From positions 62,001 through 126,000 of the forward strand of contig NZ_MYFO02000006.1 in NCBI RefSeq assembly GCF_004514475.2: DNA of 64,000 bases, in the 5' to 3' direction. Source of the stretch: Paenibacillus athensensis. GTDB taxonomy: Bacteria > Bacillota > Bacilli > Paenibacillales > NBRC-103111. Shown here piece after piece: positions 53,146-61,727 of the stretch; position 1 is the stretch's first letter, and the number at the start of each line of letters is the position of its first letter. Under the pieces are notes generated by a model. It saw only the letters and a list, made by a program, of their open reading frames with translations. It was not told the DNA's origin and did no database searches. A program made the translations under genes and the position numbers.

Positions 53146-53985
53146 ATGAAAGAAAAGAAAACATGGTCGGTCAACGGATTTTTGGGATTGGTGCTTTGTC
53201 TGCTTGCGATCGCCGTCAGCATTTACCTGCTCGCGCAGGAATATGTCGCCTCGGGCATCGTCCTGCTCGTACTGGCGGTGCTGTTCAGCTCGACCTTTAC
53301 GGTTGTGCAGCCGAATGAAGCATCGGTGGTGACGTTTTTCGGCAGCTATCTCGGAACGATTCGCAAAAGCGGGCTTTGGCTGGTCGTGCCGTTCTCGATC
53401 CGCCGCAAGGTGTCGCTGCGCGTGCGCAACTTCAACAGCGTCAAGCTGAAGGTTAACGATGTGGAAGGCAATCCGATTGAAATTGCCGCTGTAGTCGTGT
53501 TCAAGGTCGTCGATACGGCCAAAGCGCTGTTTGACGTCGACAATTACGAGAAATTCGTGGAAATTCAAAGTGAAACTGCGCTGCGCCACGTCGCCAGCAA
53601 ATATCCGTATGACCGCTTTGAGGGCGACGGCTACTCGCTGCGCGGCAATGCCGACGAAGTCGCTACGGAGCTGAGCGCTGAGCTGCAGCAGCGTCTGTCG
53701 GTCGCCGGCGTGGAAGTCGTGGAATCCCGGCTGACGCATCTGGCCTACTCGACCGAAATCGCCAGCGCCATGCTGCAGCGCCAGCAAGCATCAGCGATTC
53801 TCGCTGCGCGGCAAATTATCGTCGATGGCGCCGTAGGCATGGTGCAAATGGCCATCGCCAAGCTGGAGGCCGACGGCTTGCAGTTGGATGAAGAGAAAAA
53901 AGCAGCGATGACCAACAATCTGCTGGTAGCGATTGTCTCGGACCGTTCGGCAAGTCCGGTCATCAATACCGGAACGTTGTACTAG
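53146..53985 (+). CDS. SPFH (stomatin/band 7) domain membrane protein
   Basis: 279 aa. Two N-terminal membrane segments ([31 protein letters not shown]), then an SPFH domain (about 48-205) starting [21 protein letters not shown] helical oligomerisation end carries [21 protein letters not shown]. Members form membrane microdomain scaffolds. A 69-aa ribbon-helix-helix gene follows after five bases. Good AAGGAG site at 53131-53136. Confidence 0.92.
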   Translation: MKEKKTWSVNGFLGLVLCLLAIAVSIYLLAQEYVASGIVLLVLAVLFSSTFTVVQPNEASVVTFFGSYLGTIRKSGLWLVVPFSIRRKVSLRVRNFNSVKLKVNDVEGNPIEIAAVVVFKVVDTAKALFDVDNYEKFVEIQSETALRHVASKYPYDRFEGDGYSLRGNADEVATELSAELQQRLSVAGVEVVESRLTHLAYSTEIASAMLQRQQASAILAARQIIVDGAVGMVQMAIAKLEADGLQLDEEKKAAMTNNLLVAIVSDRSASPVINTGTLY

Positions 53986-53989
53986 ACCC

Positions 53990-54199
53990 ATGGCTCCGAA
54001 AAAAAACTTCCCGCTCCGGCTCGATCCGCAGCTCTACGCGGCATTGGAGCGCTGGGCGGACGATGAATTCCGCAGCGTCAACGGACACATCGAGTTTCTG
54101 CTGCGGGAAGCGCTGCTGCGGGCCGGGCGCCTGCCGAAGCCTGGCGCAAGCGGCGGGACTGGAACGGAGCCGAGTCGCGACGACGAATCGGCTCCGTGA
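53990..54199 (+). CDS. Small ribbon-helix-helix (Arc-type) protein
   Basis: 69 aa. The core [39 protein letters not shown] is an Arc/MetJ-like ribbon-helix-helix, here cited as [17 protein letters not shown] and the following [10 protein letters not shown]. The C-terminal 25 residues are Gly/Pro/Ser-rich. The start is the ATG at 53990, five bases after the SPFH stop; there is no clear ribosome site, so coupled translation is likely. DNA binding is probable but no toxin partner is present. Confidence 0.8.
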   Translation: MAPKKNFPLRLDPQLYAALERWADDEFRSVNGHIEFLLREALLRAGRLPKPGASGGTGTEPSRDDESAP

Positions 54200-54243
54200 A
54201 CGAATGGCAGGCGGCTTCGCGCCGGCCGGCCGGCAACACGACA

Positions 54244-54296
54244 AAGAGGATGCTCCAAAGACGCGTGAACGCGTTTTAAGAGCACCTCTTGTTTTT
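54244..54296 (+). terminator. Terminator after the SPFH-RHH operon
   Basis: AAGAGG-ATGCTC...GAGCACCTCTT hairpin with an inner ACGCGT/ACGCGT part, then TTTTT. Confidence 0.8.
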
Positions 54297-54316
54297 GCGC
54301 CTAGCCCCCACTCAGA

Positions 54317-55038
54317 TCAACCGCAAATAAAATCAAAGGTTTTATCCAGCGTTCTGGTAACCAGCCGCACAAATGGCGTATGATCACCTGTAGTATGTGC
54401 GAGATCCAGCGCTGAGTAATATTCAGCCCGATCCTCTTTTTCAATTACAATGGGTGGGTAACCGTTTTTCATCAATTCAAGGTTCAACAACAACCTCGTC
54501 GTTCTGCCGTTTCCGTCGATGAACGGATGAATTTTCACAAATTCAACATGAAGGTAAGCTGACCGCTCCACCGCATGCAGAGCAGTTTGCCAGTGATGAT
54601 CGTAGTTGTGTATGAGTTCTTCCATAAAGGCTTTTACTTGAAAGTAATCAGGCGGAATATGCTTGGCCCCGCTAATGATTACATTTTCTTTTCGGTAAGC
54701 TCCCCATGCTCATCGTCAATACTTTTGAGAATAAGCCGATGTATACTCTTTACCTGCCACTCTGACAACGGCTCCTGCCGCCTGACAATATCCTCTACAT
54801 ACAGGATGGCTTCTTTATGATTGATGACCTCCAGATGCTCTTTAATGGTCTTTCCGCCAATGGTGATACCTTCAAGAGCTACCTTGGTTTCGGATAACGT
54901 GAGTGTATTCCCTTCAATTGCATTGGAGTGATAGGTCCAGTTTACGATTAAATGCTCGCGGATACTTCGTAAAGTATGTACGGGCAAGGGTCGTTTTTGG
55001 TCAAGCACCTGTTTTTTCTCGTCGATTTCCTTAAACAC
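54317..55038 (-). pseudogene. Fic-family AMPylase gene broken by a frameshift
   Basis: Two frames make one Fic protein. The upstream part (55038-54679, 119 aa) has the inhibitory motif SNAIEGN (SxxxEG, about residues 38-44). The downstream part (from about 54700 to 54317) has the catalytic HPFIDGNGRTTR. Between them the right frame reads AYRKENVIISGAKHIPPDY, the expected Fic segment. One base is missing in or next to the GGGG run (minus strand, 54705-54702). Otherwise the gene looks intact, so this may be a recent mutation, a phase-variable site or a sequence error. A+T-rich. A GTG start is used. Confidence 0.88.
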
Positions 55039-55107
55039 CCATGATCGCTCCTGTCTTGAATACCGAAGGATTTATATTGATTATACATCAATCGTTATGG
55101 CAAAAGA

Positions 55108-55141
55108 AAAGAGCACTGGCCTGGAGGGGCTAGTGCTCTTT
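55108..55141 (-). terminator. Terminator after the 23-residue peptide gene
   Basis: AAAGAGCACT/AGTGCTCTTT stem, then TTTTCTTTTG on the minus strand; it starts at the peptide's stop codon. Confidence 0.85.
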
Positions 55142-55211
55142 ATTGTGATGCAATGCTTCCACCAAAATTCCTAAGGGATCGGCTTTTTGTCAGCCAATCA
55201 GAATAGCGCAT
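55140..55211 (-). CDS. 23-residue peptide gene with near-perfect ribosome site
   Basis: Reads MRYSDWLTKSRSLRN then FGGSIASQ. AAAGGAGGTGA is six bases ahead of the ATG, the best ribosome site in the window, and a strong terminator begins at the stop codon. The peptide is basic and not clearly hydrophobic. It might be a leader, signalling or toxin-like peptide, or a small-RNA transcript with a coding segment. No family recognised. Confidence 0.5.
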   Translation of the reverse strand: MRYSDWLTKSRSLRNFGGSIASQ

Positions 55212-55320
55212 GTATTCACCTCCTTTCTACAACCATGTACCCTTAGAACGGGAAAGATTAACATTTAGATCACAAACTCACAAATTCAGGACTATTAGAC
55301 TACTACTCGATCCCACAGAT

Positions 55321-55348
55321 AAAAAAGAAGTCTACCATCAGGCAGACC
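55321..55348 (-). terminator. Terminator of the copper-amine-oxidase-like lipoprotein gene
   Basis: GGTCTGCC-TGAT-GGTAGACT hairpin followed by TCTTTTTT on the minus strand. Confidence 0.75.
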
Positions 55349-55381
55349 TCCCATTCATGCTTTTTTCCTGACACTGACGCG

Positions 55382-56923
55382 CTACTCCCGCACAATCGAT
55401 ACCGTGCGCGAGACCGCATCCCAGCCGACGTGCGCGCCTAGCTGCTCGGCGATAAAACGCACCGGCACATAGGTGCTGCCGCCAGTAATCGTCGCCGGCT
55501 GCTCGAGCTCAACCTCTTGTCCGTTGACCAGCGCCATGCGGCTGTCAATCGTCAGCACGATGCGCTCGCCGCTCGTCTCGTCGGTAATGGTGACTTGACG
55601 CGTCGCGTTGTCCCAGGCAATATTCGCGTCGAGATTCTCCGAGACGTAACGGGCCGGCACCAGCGTCACGCCCCCGCGGATAAACGGCCGGCCGCTGTCG
55701 CCGGGATCGCTCCCCGCGTCCGCACCCATGACCATACGCACATGTTTCGCCGCGAGCCTGACGTCTTCCTTGAGAAAGCGAAACGTCTCGCTTTGCGGAT
55801 CAAACACATGCAGCAGCTGTGTGCGATTCAGTGCATGACCGCTACCCAGCTCCAGCGCACCGGCCGTATCGACCGGCTGCTTCGCCGTCACCGGCTGGCC
55901 GATGTCCCACAGTTCTTTGTCCGCTTTGACGGTAACGGTAGCGACCGATTTGCCGTCAGCATCCAGCCGCGGCCACGCAGCTTCCAGCACTCCCTTGCGC
56001 GTTTGATTGCTTTCATCCAGGTACAGGTCCAGCTGCAAGGAAGCGCCGTTGATGGTGCCTGCTTGCGCTGTCAGCAGCGCCGCCCCTCCGCTTTGCACGC
56101 GATCCCGCACGGTAGTGTACAGCAGCTCTACGGAGCGCTCCTTGCTGCTCAGTACGGAGCGTACAAGCGGGCTTAATCCGGAATCGGCAGCCAGCAGGTC
56201 AGGCCCGACAATGTCGTACAGATCGCCAAGCAGCTTTTTCGTTCCCGTCTCATCCTGCCTAAGCCGCCCCAGCAGCTGCTTCAGCCACGGACCCAGCTCC
56301 CCGGTGCCGACGGCTATATGCAGCTTGCTTACTGCCAACTCCTCCCCGTGAACGGTCACTTTCTCCGGTGTCACGGCAATCGTCGGCGGATTTGGCGCAT
56401 TGGCAACCAGCCAATTGATCAAGGCTGGCGTAAGCTCGTCAAGATGAGCGGCAACCGATTGCTGCAGCTTGGCAAGCACCGGCTGCAGCAGCGCTCCGGC
56501 CTCGCCGGCCGCATCGACGCTTTGCGGCAGCCCGGCATGCCATACGATCGGCTTATTGGCGCCAGCCAGCTCCATAATGAAATCGTTGCCGTCTACATAA
56601 GCCTGGAACGGCATAGCCGTCCGCTCCGGCGTCCGCAGCTCGCCTTCATACGATACGTGCTGCTTGTCCGCCCGGAGAATGACGGGCACATCCACGGCAA
56701 GCTCGCGCAGCTTGGGCAGATTGGCTTGCTGCTCGTTCGTCAAGCCTGCCGCCGGTGTCAGCTGTACGGTCAACTGCAGCTCGGAACGGCTCGACGGCGC
56801 GTCCAGCGCCTGCAGCATGGCTTGTTTGACATCGACGCCGCCCACGCTCTGACATCCGACAAGCGCTGTGAGCAGCGCCATCGCTGCGGCTCCGGCCGCT
56901 TTTTTCCCAAACGTTCGCTTCAT
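55382..56923 (-). CDS. Lipoprotein with C-terminal copper amine oxidase N1-like repeats
   Basis: 513 aa. Lipoprotein signal with the lipobox TALVGC (Cys at about residue 23). A roughly 330-residue domain of unknown function follows. At the C-terminus are Cu_amine_oxidN1-type repeats (GVTLVPARYVSENLDANIAW, YVPVRFIAEQLGAHVGWD), common in Paenibacillus surface proteins and thought to bind the cell wall. AAGGAG lies 11 bases ahead of the chosen ATG. Repeat copy 2 lies immediately upstream. Longer frames would read through the repeat and are rejected. Confidence 0.9.
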   Translation of the reverse strand: MKRTFGKKAAGAAAMALLTALVGCQSVGGVDVKQAMLQALDAPSSRSELQLTVQLTPAAGLTNEQQANLPKLRELAVDVPVILRADKQHVSYEGELRTPERTAMPFQAYVDGNDFIMELAGANKPIVWHAGLPQSVDAAGEAGALLQPVLAKLQQSVAAHLDELTPALINWLVANAPNPPTIAVTPEKVTVHGEELAVSKLHIAVGTGELGPWLKQLLGRLRQDETGTKKLLGDLYDIVGPDLLAADSGLSPLVRSVLSSKERSVELLYTTVRDRVQSGGAALLTAQAGTINGASLQLDLYLDESNQTRKGVLEAAWPRLDADGKSVATVTVKADKELWDIGQPVTAKQPVDTAGALELGSGHALNRTQLLHVFDPQSETFRFLKEDVRLAAKHVRMVMGADAGSDPGDSGRPFIRGGVTLVPARYVSENLDANIAWDNATRQVTITDETSGERIVLTIDSRMALVNGQEVELEQPATITGGSTYVPVRFIAEQLGAHVGWDAVSRTVSIVRE

Positions 56924-56951
56924 TCCATCATTGGCTCCTTCCATGATCCGC

Positions 56952-57128
56952 TTAGAAGTCCGCTGAAAAGTTGCCGGAGAATCGATAGGGAGTTGGAACA
57001 GCGTCAGCGGTCGCCTTTGTAGGCGGATTTTCACCCCAAATGGGGTCATTTCATCGAAAAATCCGGCTACAACAGCGAGTGGAAACCGCTATCGACCGGA
57101 GGACACTGGTTTTTCATCGGACTTCTAG
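56952..57128. repeat. 177-nt palindromic repeat, copy 2
   Basis: Same length and order of blocks as copy 1. Outer arms TAGAAGTCCG/CGGACTTCTA then TGAAAA/TTTTCA. Inner arms ATCGATAG/CTATCGAC and TTGTAGGCGGATTTTC with the later AAAAATCCGGCTACAA. Centre ACCCC-AAAT-GGGGT. The outer-arm differences from copy 1 largely keep pairing, which favours a structure-conserving element. It lies between the divergent lipoprotein and DUF2515 genes, 28 bases from the lipoprotein start codon. Confidence 0.85.
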
Positions 57129-57449
57129 TAAAACTATAACAAGACTCCAGCGTAATCTCCAGCAGAAAAACAACCCCCGCGGCTTCGCCCCAGAAAGCAG
57201 AAACCACGTTCAGCGTCTCGTCATATATATGGCTAGAAAGGCAAATAATAGAACCGCATGTCCGCGGTGCAGCTCCCTTCAGGGCCTTCACGGCGCGCCG
57301 CCTGGAGTAGCATATTCGGCGGCACTATCGAGTCGATGGGCCTTCAGGATCGCGCACGGTGCGTCACAAGAAGTCACGCGCGGCGCGGATAACAGGACGG
57401 AGTACGCAACAACGAAGGTGCCGGCATGCGGCATCGTCAGGGAGGGCGC
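57129..57449. other. Intergenic stretch with no recognised feature
   Basis: From repeat copy 2 to the DUF2515 ribosome site. No frame, terminator or RNA element could be supported here. It should hold the DUF2515 promoter. Confidence 0.4.
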
Positions 57450-58823
57450 ATGAGCGAATCGATGAAACAATCGGGCGGTTTCGTCCGCCGCTGCCAGAAG
57501 CTGCTCGGGCGGCTGGCTCAGCTTCCCGTTGCGGGGCTGGAGCTGCTGCTGGGCCGGGCGGGTGCGCTGCTAACCTCAGCGCAGCTAAGCAAGGATGCAC
57601 AGCTGCTGGATATCGCACCGGCCGCGATTCGGCGGCTGGAGCTGGTCTGGCAGCGTCAGCTGCGCCAAGGTGCGGGACCGCTGCCGCGGCTGAGCGCTGA
57701 GGAACGGCAGATTGCCGCCCGCATCCGTGAGCAGACCGCTCGGCACAACCGCAATAACGTGACGCGCACCGAAGCGTATTGGGAAATTTACAGCAGCCAT
57801 CCCGAGCTGCATTGGGCGCTGCTTGCTCATATGGTCTCGCGCAACGGGGGCTGGTCCATGACCGACCTGCGCGGCGAGCTGCTGCCGCGGCTGCTCAGCC
57901 GCAGGACGACCGAAGCGCTGTTTGCGCTGTTGGAGCGGGCCAACGCGCTGATTTTTCAAGACGCTTATCCGCAGCTGCTGCTGTATCGGGAAAGCCGGCG
58001 GCGCGGGCGAAGCCTTGCGCATCTGCTGCCGCATTTCGGCGTCTCGGCCTTCATGACGCCCGTCTGGCAGCAGTTCTGGACGTATGGCGAATCCGCGCCC
58101 TTGACGGTTGCGCTGATCATTAACGAGCAGCATTATATCGAACAACGGGTCGTTCGCTCGCCGCATTTTCAAGCAAGCGTGCTCGATACGCTGCTGTTCA
58201 AAACACAGGGCTGGCTTCAGCTTAATCCTGTAGTGTTTCCATACGAGACCACGGCGGGAAGCGGCACGCCGGAGCCTTCTTCCGATTTGCGAAAAAGCGG
58301 CGGTGAAGCCGGTTCGCTTCGATTGGCCGGGTTGATTCTCGAAAATTTCTCCAACTTGACGGAGCGGATTGAATTCGGTAAAAAGCTGTACGCCCTGTTG
58401 TTCGGCATTCCGGCCGTCCACCGCGGCGTCGTGGCGTTCGCAGAGCAAACGCCACATACCGGCTCGCGCGCCGACTATTGGCCTCATCTGTTCGCAGCCA
58501 CACGCAAAACCGCCCCTGAAGCCAAATTTCAGGAGCGTCTCGACGGCGGCAAGCTGCGGCCCGGAGCGGAACCGCTCTACAGCCCCAAGCTGGCGCGGGC
58601 ATGGCCCGACCGCAAGGTAGCGTCGGCGGAGCCCGGCGACTGGTTCAACAGCCTCAAACAGACCGCCTTTTTACAAACTATTCCGCTCCCGTTTCCGTTC
58701 GATATTACCGCCGACGCCCTGCTCGGTTTAAATGCCATCGAGCTGGCTGTGCTGGCAGCGGAAGCTTTGGCCGCAGGTGGACGCGCCGAAGAAGCCCGTC
58801 CCGGGGATTGGCCTCAGCCTTGA
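57450..58823 (+). CDS. DUF2515 family protein (YppC-like)
   Basis: 457 aa. It resembles Bacillus YppC (DUF2515): NNVTRTEAYWEIYSSHPELH, AHMVSRNGGWSMTDLRGE and INEQHYIEQRVV are typical. Soluble, largely helical, with no signal peptide. Function unknown. The ATG at 57450 has AGGGAGGG upstream; an in-frame ATG eight codons earlier lacks a site. High G+C. Confidence 0.88.
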   Translation: MSESMKQSGGFVRRCQKLLGRLAQLPVAGLELLLGRAGALLTSAQLSKDAQLLDIAPAAIRRLELVWQRQLRQGAGPLPRLSAEERQIAARIREQTARHNRNNVTRTEAYWEIYSSHPELHWALLAHMVSRNGGWSMTDLRGELLPRLLSRRTTEALFALLERANALIFQDAYPQLLLYRESRRRGRSLAHLLPHFGVSAFMTPVWQQFWTYGESAPLTVALIINEQHYIEQRVVRSPHFQASVLDTLLFKTQGWLQLNPVVFPYETTAGSGTPEPSSDLRKSGGEAGSLRLAGLILENFSNLTERIEFGKKLYALLFGIPAVHRGVVAFAEQTPHTGSRADYWPHLFAATRKTAPEAKFQERLDGGKLRPGAEPLYSPKLARAWPDRKVASAEPGDWFNSLKQTAFLQTIPLPFPFDITADALLGLNAIELAVLAAEALAAGGRAEEARPGDWPQP

Positions 58824-58921
58824 ATGCGCTGTCCCGCTCCAGAGCGCATATTCACCAAAGCTTCCATAGCTTGGCCCTAGCCTTGTCTTGTTCACCGTCT
58901 CATCGGCAGCAGCTTACAAAA

Positions 58922-58965
58922 AATGTCGATTCTCTCTCCCGGCATACAGGAGGAAAATCGACATT
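58922..58965 (+). terminator. Hairpin after the DUF2515 gene, probable terminator
   Basis: AATGTCGATT (58922-58931) pairs with AATCGACATT (58956-58965). No long T-run follows. Confidence 0.55.
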
Positions 58966-59118
58966 ATAGTATATGCTTAATTTCACGTATCTCAACTAGG
59001 AATAAAGCACAAAGGGTATTGACCCTTTAATTTGTCCGCCGAATGGCGGCATTGCGCTCAGTTGACGTGCACGGTGAGGAGATTGTATTCGACTGCCGGG
59101 CGAGTTGTCCTGTGGGAT

Positions 59119-59322
59119 TGGACATTTTCCCGATTTTGTCTTTTCAAAAGAAGACACGGCCTCCCCCTGCATGCTCACCATTTCGGAATCGCCGGACCGT
59201 CCATATATGGCATTGATGACCGTCAACACAACTGTATATTGTGTTTTCAGAAAATGGTAAGTTGAGAGGCTACTTATGCTCTCATGTCCACTATTTAAAA
59301 GACAAATCGAGCAAAATGTCCA
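59119..59322. mobile_element. Small element with about 26-bp imperfect inverted-repeat ends (MITE or IS remnant)
   Basis: The left end starts TGGACATTTT and continues CCCGATTTTGTCTTTT (59119-59144). The right end, read on the other strand, starts TGGACATTTT and continues GCTCGATTTGTCTTTT (59322-59297). Nearby, a second GTGGACAT copy lies just inside the right end (near 59292-59285), as in IS families with repeated end sequences. The inside holds no intact transposase; 122-codon and 77-codon frames across it are not like known proteins. It sits in a 600-base gene-free gap (58824-59440). Confidence 0.5.
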
Positions 59323-59440
59323 CTGGGGGTGGATGTCTGCCACATAAACCCTGACGCAAATCACGCCGCTGCGGTATCAAAAAACGCGGCTTGCCCAACT
59401 AGCCTGCTGCCAAGCTGCTCAAACGCGTCGCGCCCTCCAA

Positions 59441-61168
59441 TCAACCTGATCTGCGCCCAAGCAGACGGCCGGCTCTGGCGATCAGCTTTTGCAGCGGGGC
59501 CGGAAAGCTTTTGACATCGTCTTTGGTGACCACTTTAGTGGCCATCAACAGCAGCGGATACAAGATCAGCATAACCCCGCAAACGAGCACAGCGTTGATG
59601 CCTTCGGTCATCCGGGCAATGCCCGTATCCAGGTAACGATGCGTCGCCATTTCGACCAGCAGGCCCGCTGCCGCCATGACGGCGCTTGTCAGCAGCAAAC
59701 CGCTCCATCGCTTGCCCAGCACGTTAAAGCGGATTTCTTTGCGCAGCGAGCGCAGGTTGAACGCCGTCATGACGATAAAGCACAGTCCTGTCGAGAGAAT
59801 AATGCCATAGATGCCCAACCACGGAGCCAGCGCAAAGCTGCCGAGCAGCTTGACGGCGATGCCGTAAGCCACGTGCTGCATCAGCGGCTTCATCCGGCCC
59901 ATCCCCATCAGTACCGCACCGGATGTCTGCATGACGATCTGGAACATCGCGCTGAGCGTCAGCAACGCTATCATCGAAGGCCCGTGGGAAAGACCCATCG
60001 CTGAATTTTCATAGCCAAAAATAAAACCGTCAAGCGGACGCGCTGCAACGCTGATCATCAGTACAGCCGGCAAGCCGCTGAGCAGCGACAGCTGCAGCAC
60101 CCGGGTCGTCTGGCGGCCGACCGTATCGAGCTCCTTGCGCGAATACGCTGCAGAGATGATCGGCACTACGGACTGGCTTAACGCAATCGCCAAAATAATC
60201 GGAATGCCGGCCAACGACTGGGCCCGGCCCCCAAGAATGCCGAGCAGCTCCAGCGCGCCCTGTTCGCCGAATCGGCCCTTGAGCAGCGGAATGATGATCG
60301 AGGAGTCGATGTTGTAAACGAGCGTCACCGTCACCGAGAAGATGACGATCGGCACCGCCAGCCTCAGCAGGCTGGCGTAAATCGCCCCGTACCCGAGCCG
60401 CCCTTGCGGCTCTCCGGGTACGGCTGCGCCGCCGCTGCCCCCGACCGGCAGAGGCACTACAGCGCCGTCGCCACCGGCAGCGACGGCGGCTTGTCCCGGC
60501 GCGGCCCCAGCCGCCGCGCCAGCCGCGGCATCGCTGCGAGCCAGCTTCATGGCGTAATACGCCATGACCGCCAGCGCTGCGATGCCGCCCGTGACGCCGC
60601 CGAACGAAGCGCCGGCGACGGCCCATTCCGCGCTGACGCCCAGCAGCGCGTAGGCCAGACCCACGGCCGTGATCAGGCGGAACACCTGCTCCACGACCTG
60701 GGACACGCCGTTCGGCATCATATGCCGACGGCCTTGAAAATACCCCCGCATAATCGCAATCAGCGGGAACATCAGCAGCGCCGGAGCAATCGCCCGCGTC
60801 GCCAGCACCGCACGCGGATCACCGGAAATGTTCTCCGCGTAGAACGGAGCGAGCGCATACAATAGCGCTGCCATGACCACCCCTGCGCCGAGCGCAAACC
60901 AGATCGCCGCACGGTAGATGCGGTCGGCTTCGGCCTGGCGGCCCAGCGCCGTCTTCTCGGCAATCAGCTTGCTGAGCGCGCTGGGAATACCTGCCGTCGC
61001 GATCACCAGCAGCGTCGAATACAAGTTAAACGCAATCGTATAGCTGCCCATGCCGGCGTCGCCGAGCAAATGGACCAGCGGAATACGCTGAAAAACGCCG
61101 AGAAACCGCGCTACAAGCGCGGCTACGGTCAGAATCAGCGTGCCTTTGACCAAAGAATCCTTTGTCAC
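59441..61168 (-). CDS. MOP-superfamily lipid/polysaccharide flippase (YtgP/SpoVB/MurJ-like)
   Basis: 575 aa, about 14 membrane segments. The start LVKGTLILTVAALVARFLGV and FQRIPLVHLLGDAGMGSYTI are typical of the SpoVB/YtgP group that flips lipid II or spore-wall precursors. A Gly/Ala-rich cytoplasmic loop (about 210-250) is longer than usual. It could act in vegetative wall synthesis (MurJ role) or in cortex synthesis (SpoVB role), and the sequence does not decide. It is preceded by a DUF456 gene on the same strand. Confidence 0.92.
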   Translation of the reverse strand: MTKDSLVKGTLILTVAALVARFLGVFQRIPLVHLLGDAGMGSYTIAFNLYSTLLVIATAGIPSALSKLIAEKTALGRQAEADRIYRAAIWFALGAGVVMAALLYALAPFYAENISGDPRAVLATRAIAPALLMFPLIAIMRGYFQGRRHMMPNGVSQVVEQVFRLITAVGLAYALLGVSAEWAVAGASFGGVTGGIAALAVMAYYAMKLARSDAAAGAAAGAAPGQAAVAAGGDGAVVPLPVGGSGGAAVPGEPQGRLGYGAIYASLLRLAVPIVIFSVTVTLVYNIDSSIIIPLLKGRFGEQGALELLGILGGRAQSLAGIPIILAIALSQSVVPIISAAYSRKELDTVGRQTTRVLQLSLLSGLPAVLMISVAARPLDGFIFGYENSAMGLSHGPSMIALLTLSAMFQIVMQTSGAVLMGMGRMKPLMQHVAYGIAVKLLGSFALAPWLGIYGIILSTGLCFIVMTAFNLRSLRKEIRFNVLGKRWSGLLLTSAVMAAAGLLVEMATHRYLDTGIARMTEGINAVLVCGVMLILYPLLLMATKVVTKDDVKSFPAPLQKLIARAGRLLGRRSG

Positions 61169-61210
61169 CGTCGTTCCTTCTTTCCTGTTTGTCCAACGCG
61201 CTTGCCGGCG

Positions 61211-61693
61211 CTACAGCAATACCCACAGCAAAAATAACACAATCATCACCAATTGCAGCACAACCTTGACCACAACGCTGGAGAAAAATCCGAGCACCGA
61301 GCCCCAGCCGACACGCAGCGCCTGCTGCCAGGATGTGCCAATGATCAGCTCGCCGATCACCGCGCCGATAAACGGGCCCAGAATCAGTCCGAACGCGGGA
61401 ATGACGAACGGCCCCACGATCAGCCCGATTGTGCTGCCGATGACCGAAGCGCGCGAGCCGCCGAACTTTTTGACCCCCATCGCGCTTACCGCGTAATCGG
61501 CTACCAGAATAATGACGACAATCAGTGTTTGCAGCAGCCAGAACAGCCACGTGAACGGTTCGAAGCTGATCAGCCAGCCATACAGGAAAAAAGCGCCATA
61601 AATCGCCAATACCCCCGGCAGCACCGGATACACCGCACCGGCCATCCCGATTGCGAACAAGGCAATAACCAAAATCCAGCCCACAATATCCAT
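61211..61693 (-). CDS. DUF456 membrane protein
   Basis: 160 aa, four to five hydrophobic segments with Gly-rich motifs (GLIVGPFVIPAFGLILGPFI, GAVIGELIIGTSWQQALRVG). Typical DUF456 protein of unknown function. The ATG at 61693 follows AGGTGGGA. It lies 42 bases upstream of the flippase gene, so the two may be one transcript. Confidence 0.92.
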   Translation of the reverse strand: MDIVGWILVIALFAIGMAGAVYPVLPGVLAIYGAFFLYGWLISFEPFTWLFWLLQTLIVVIILVADYAVSAMGVKKFGGSRASVIGSTIGLIVGPFVIPAFGLILGPFIGAVIGELIIGTSWQQALRVGWGSVLGFFSSVVVKVVLQLVMIVLFLLWVLL

Positions 61694-61727
61694 TCGTCCC
61701 ACCTGCTCCCATAAGCCGGCGAACCGG

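Noticed and set aside
56924-57049. N-terminal extension of the copper-amine-oxidase-like lipoprotein
   Set aside because: It would be encoded by repeat copy 2, and the signal peptide with lipobox begins at 56923.
58996-59364. 122-codon minus-strand and 77-codon plus-strand frames in the gap before the flippase gene
   Set aside because: No ribosome sites, no resemblance to proteins; they span the inverted-repeat element.
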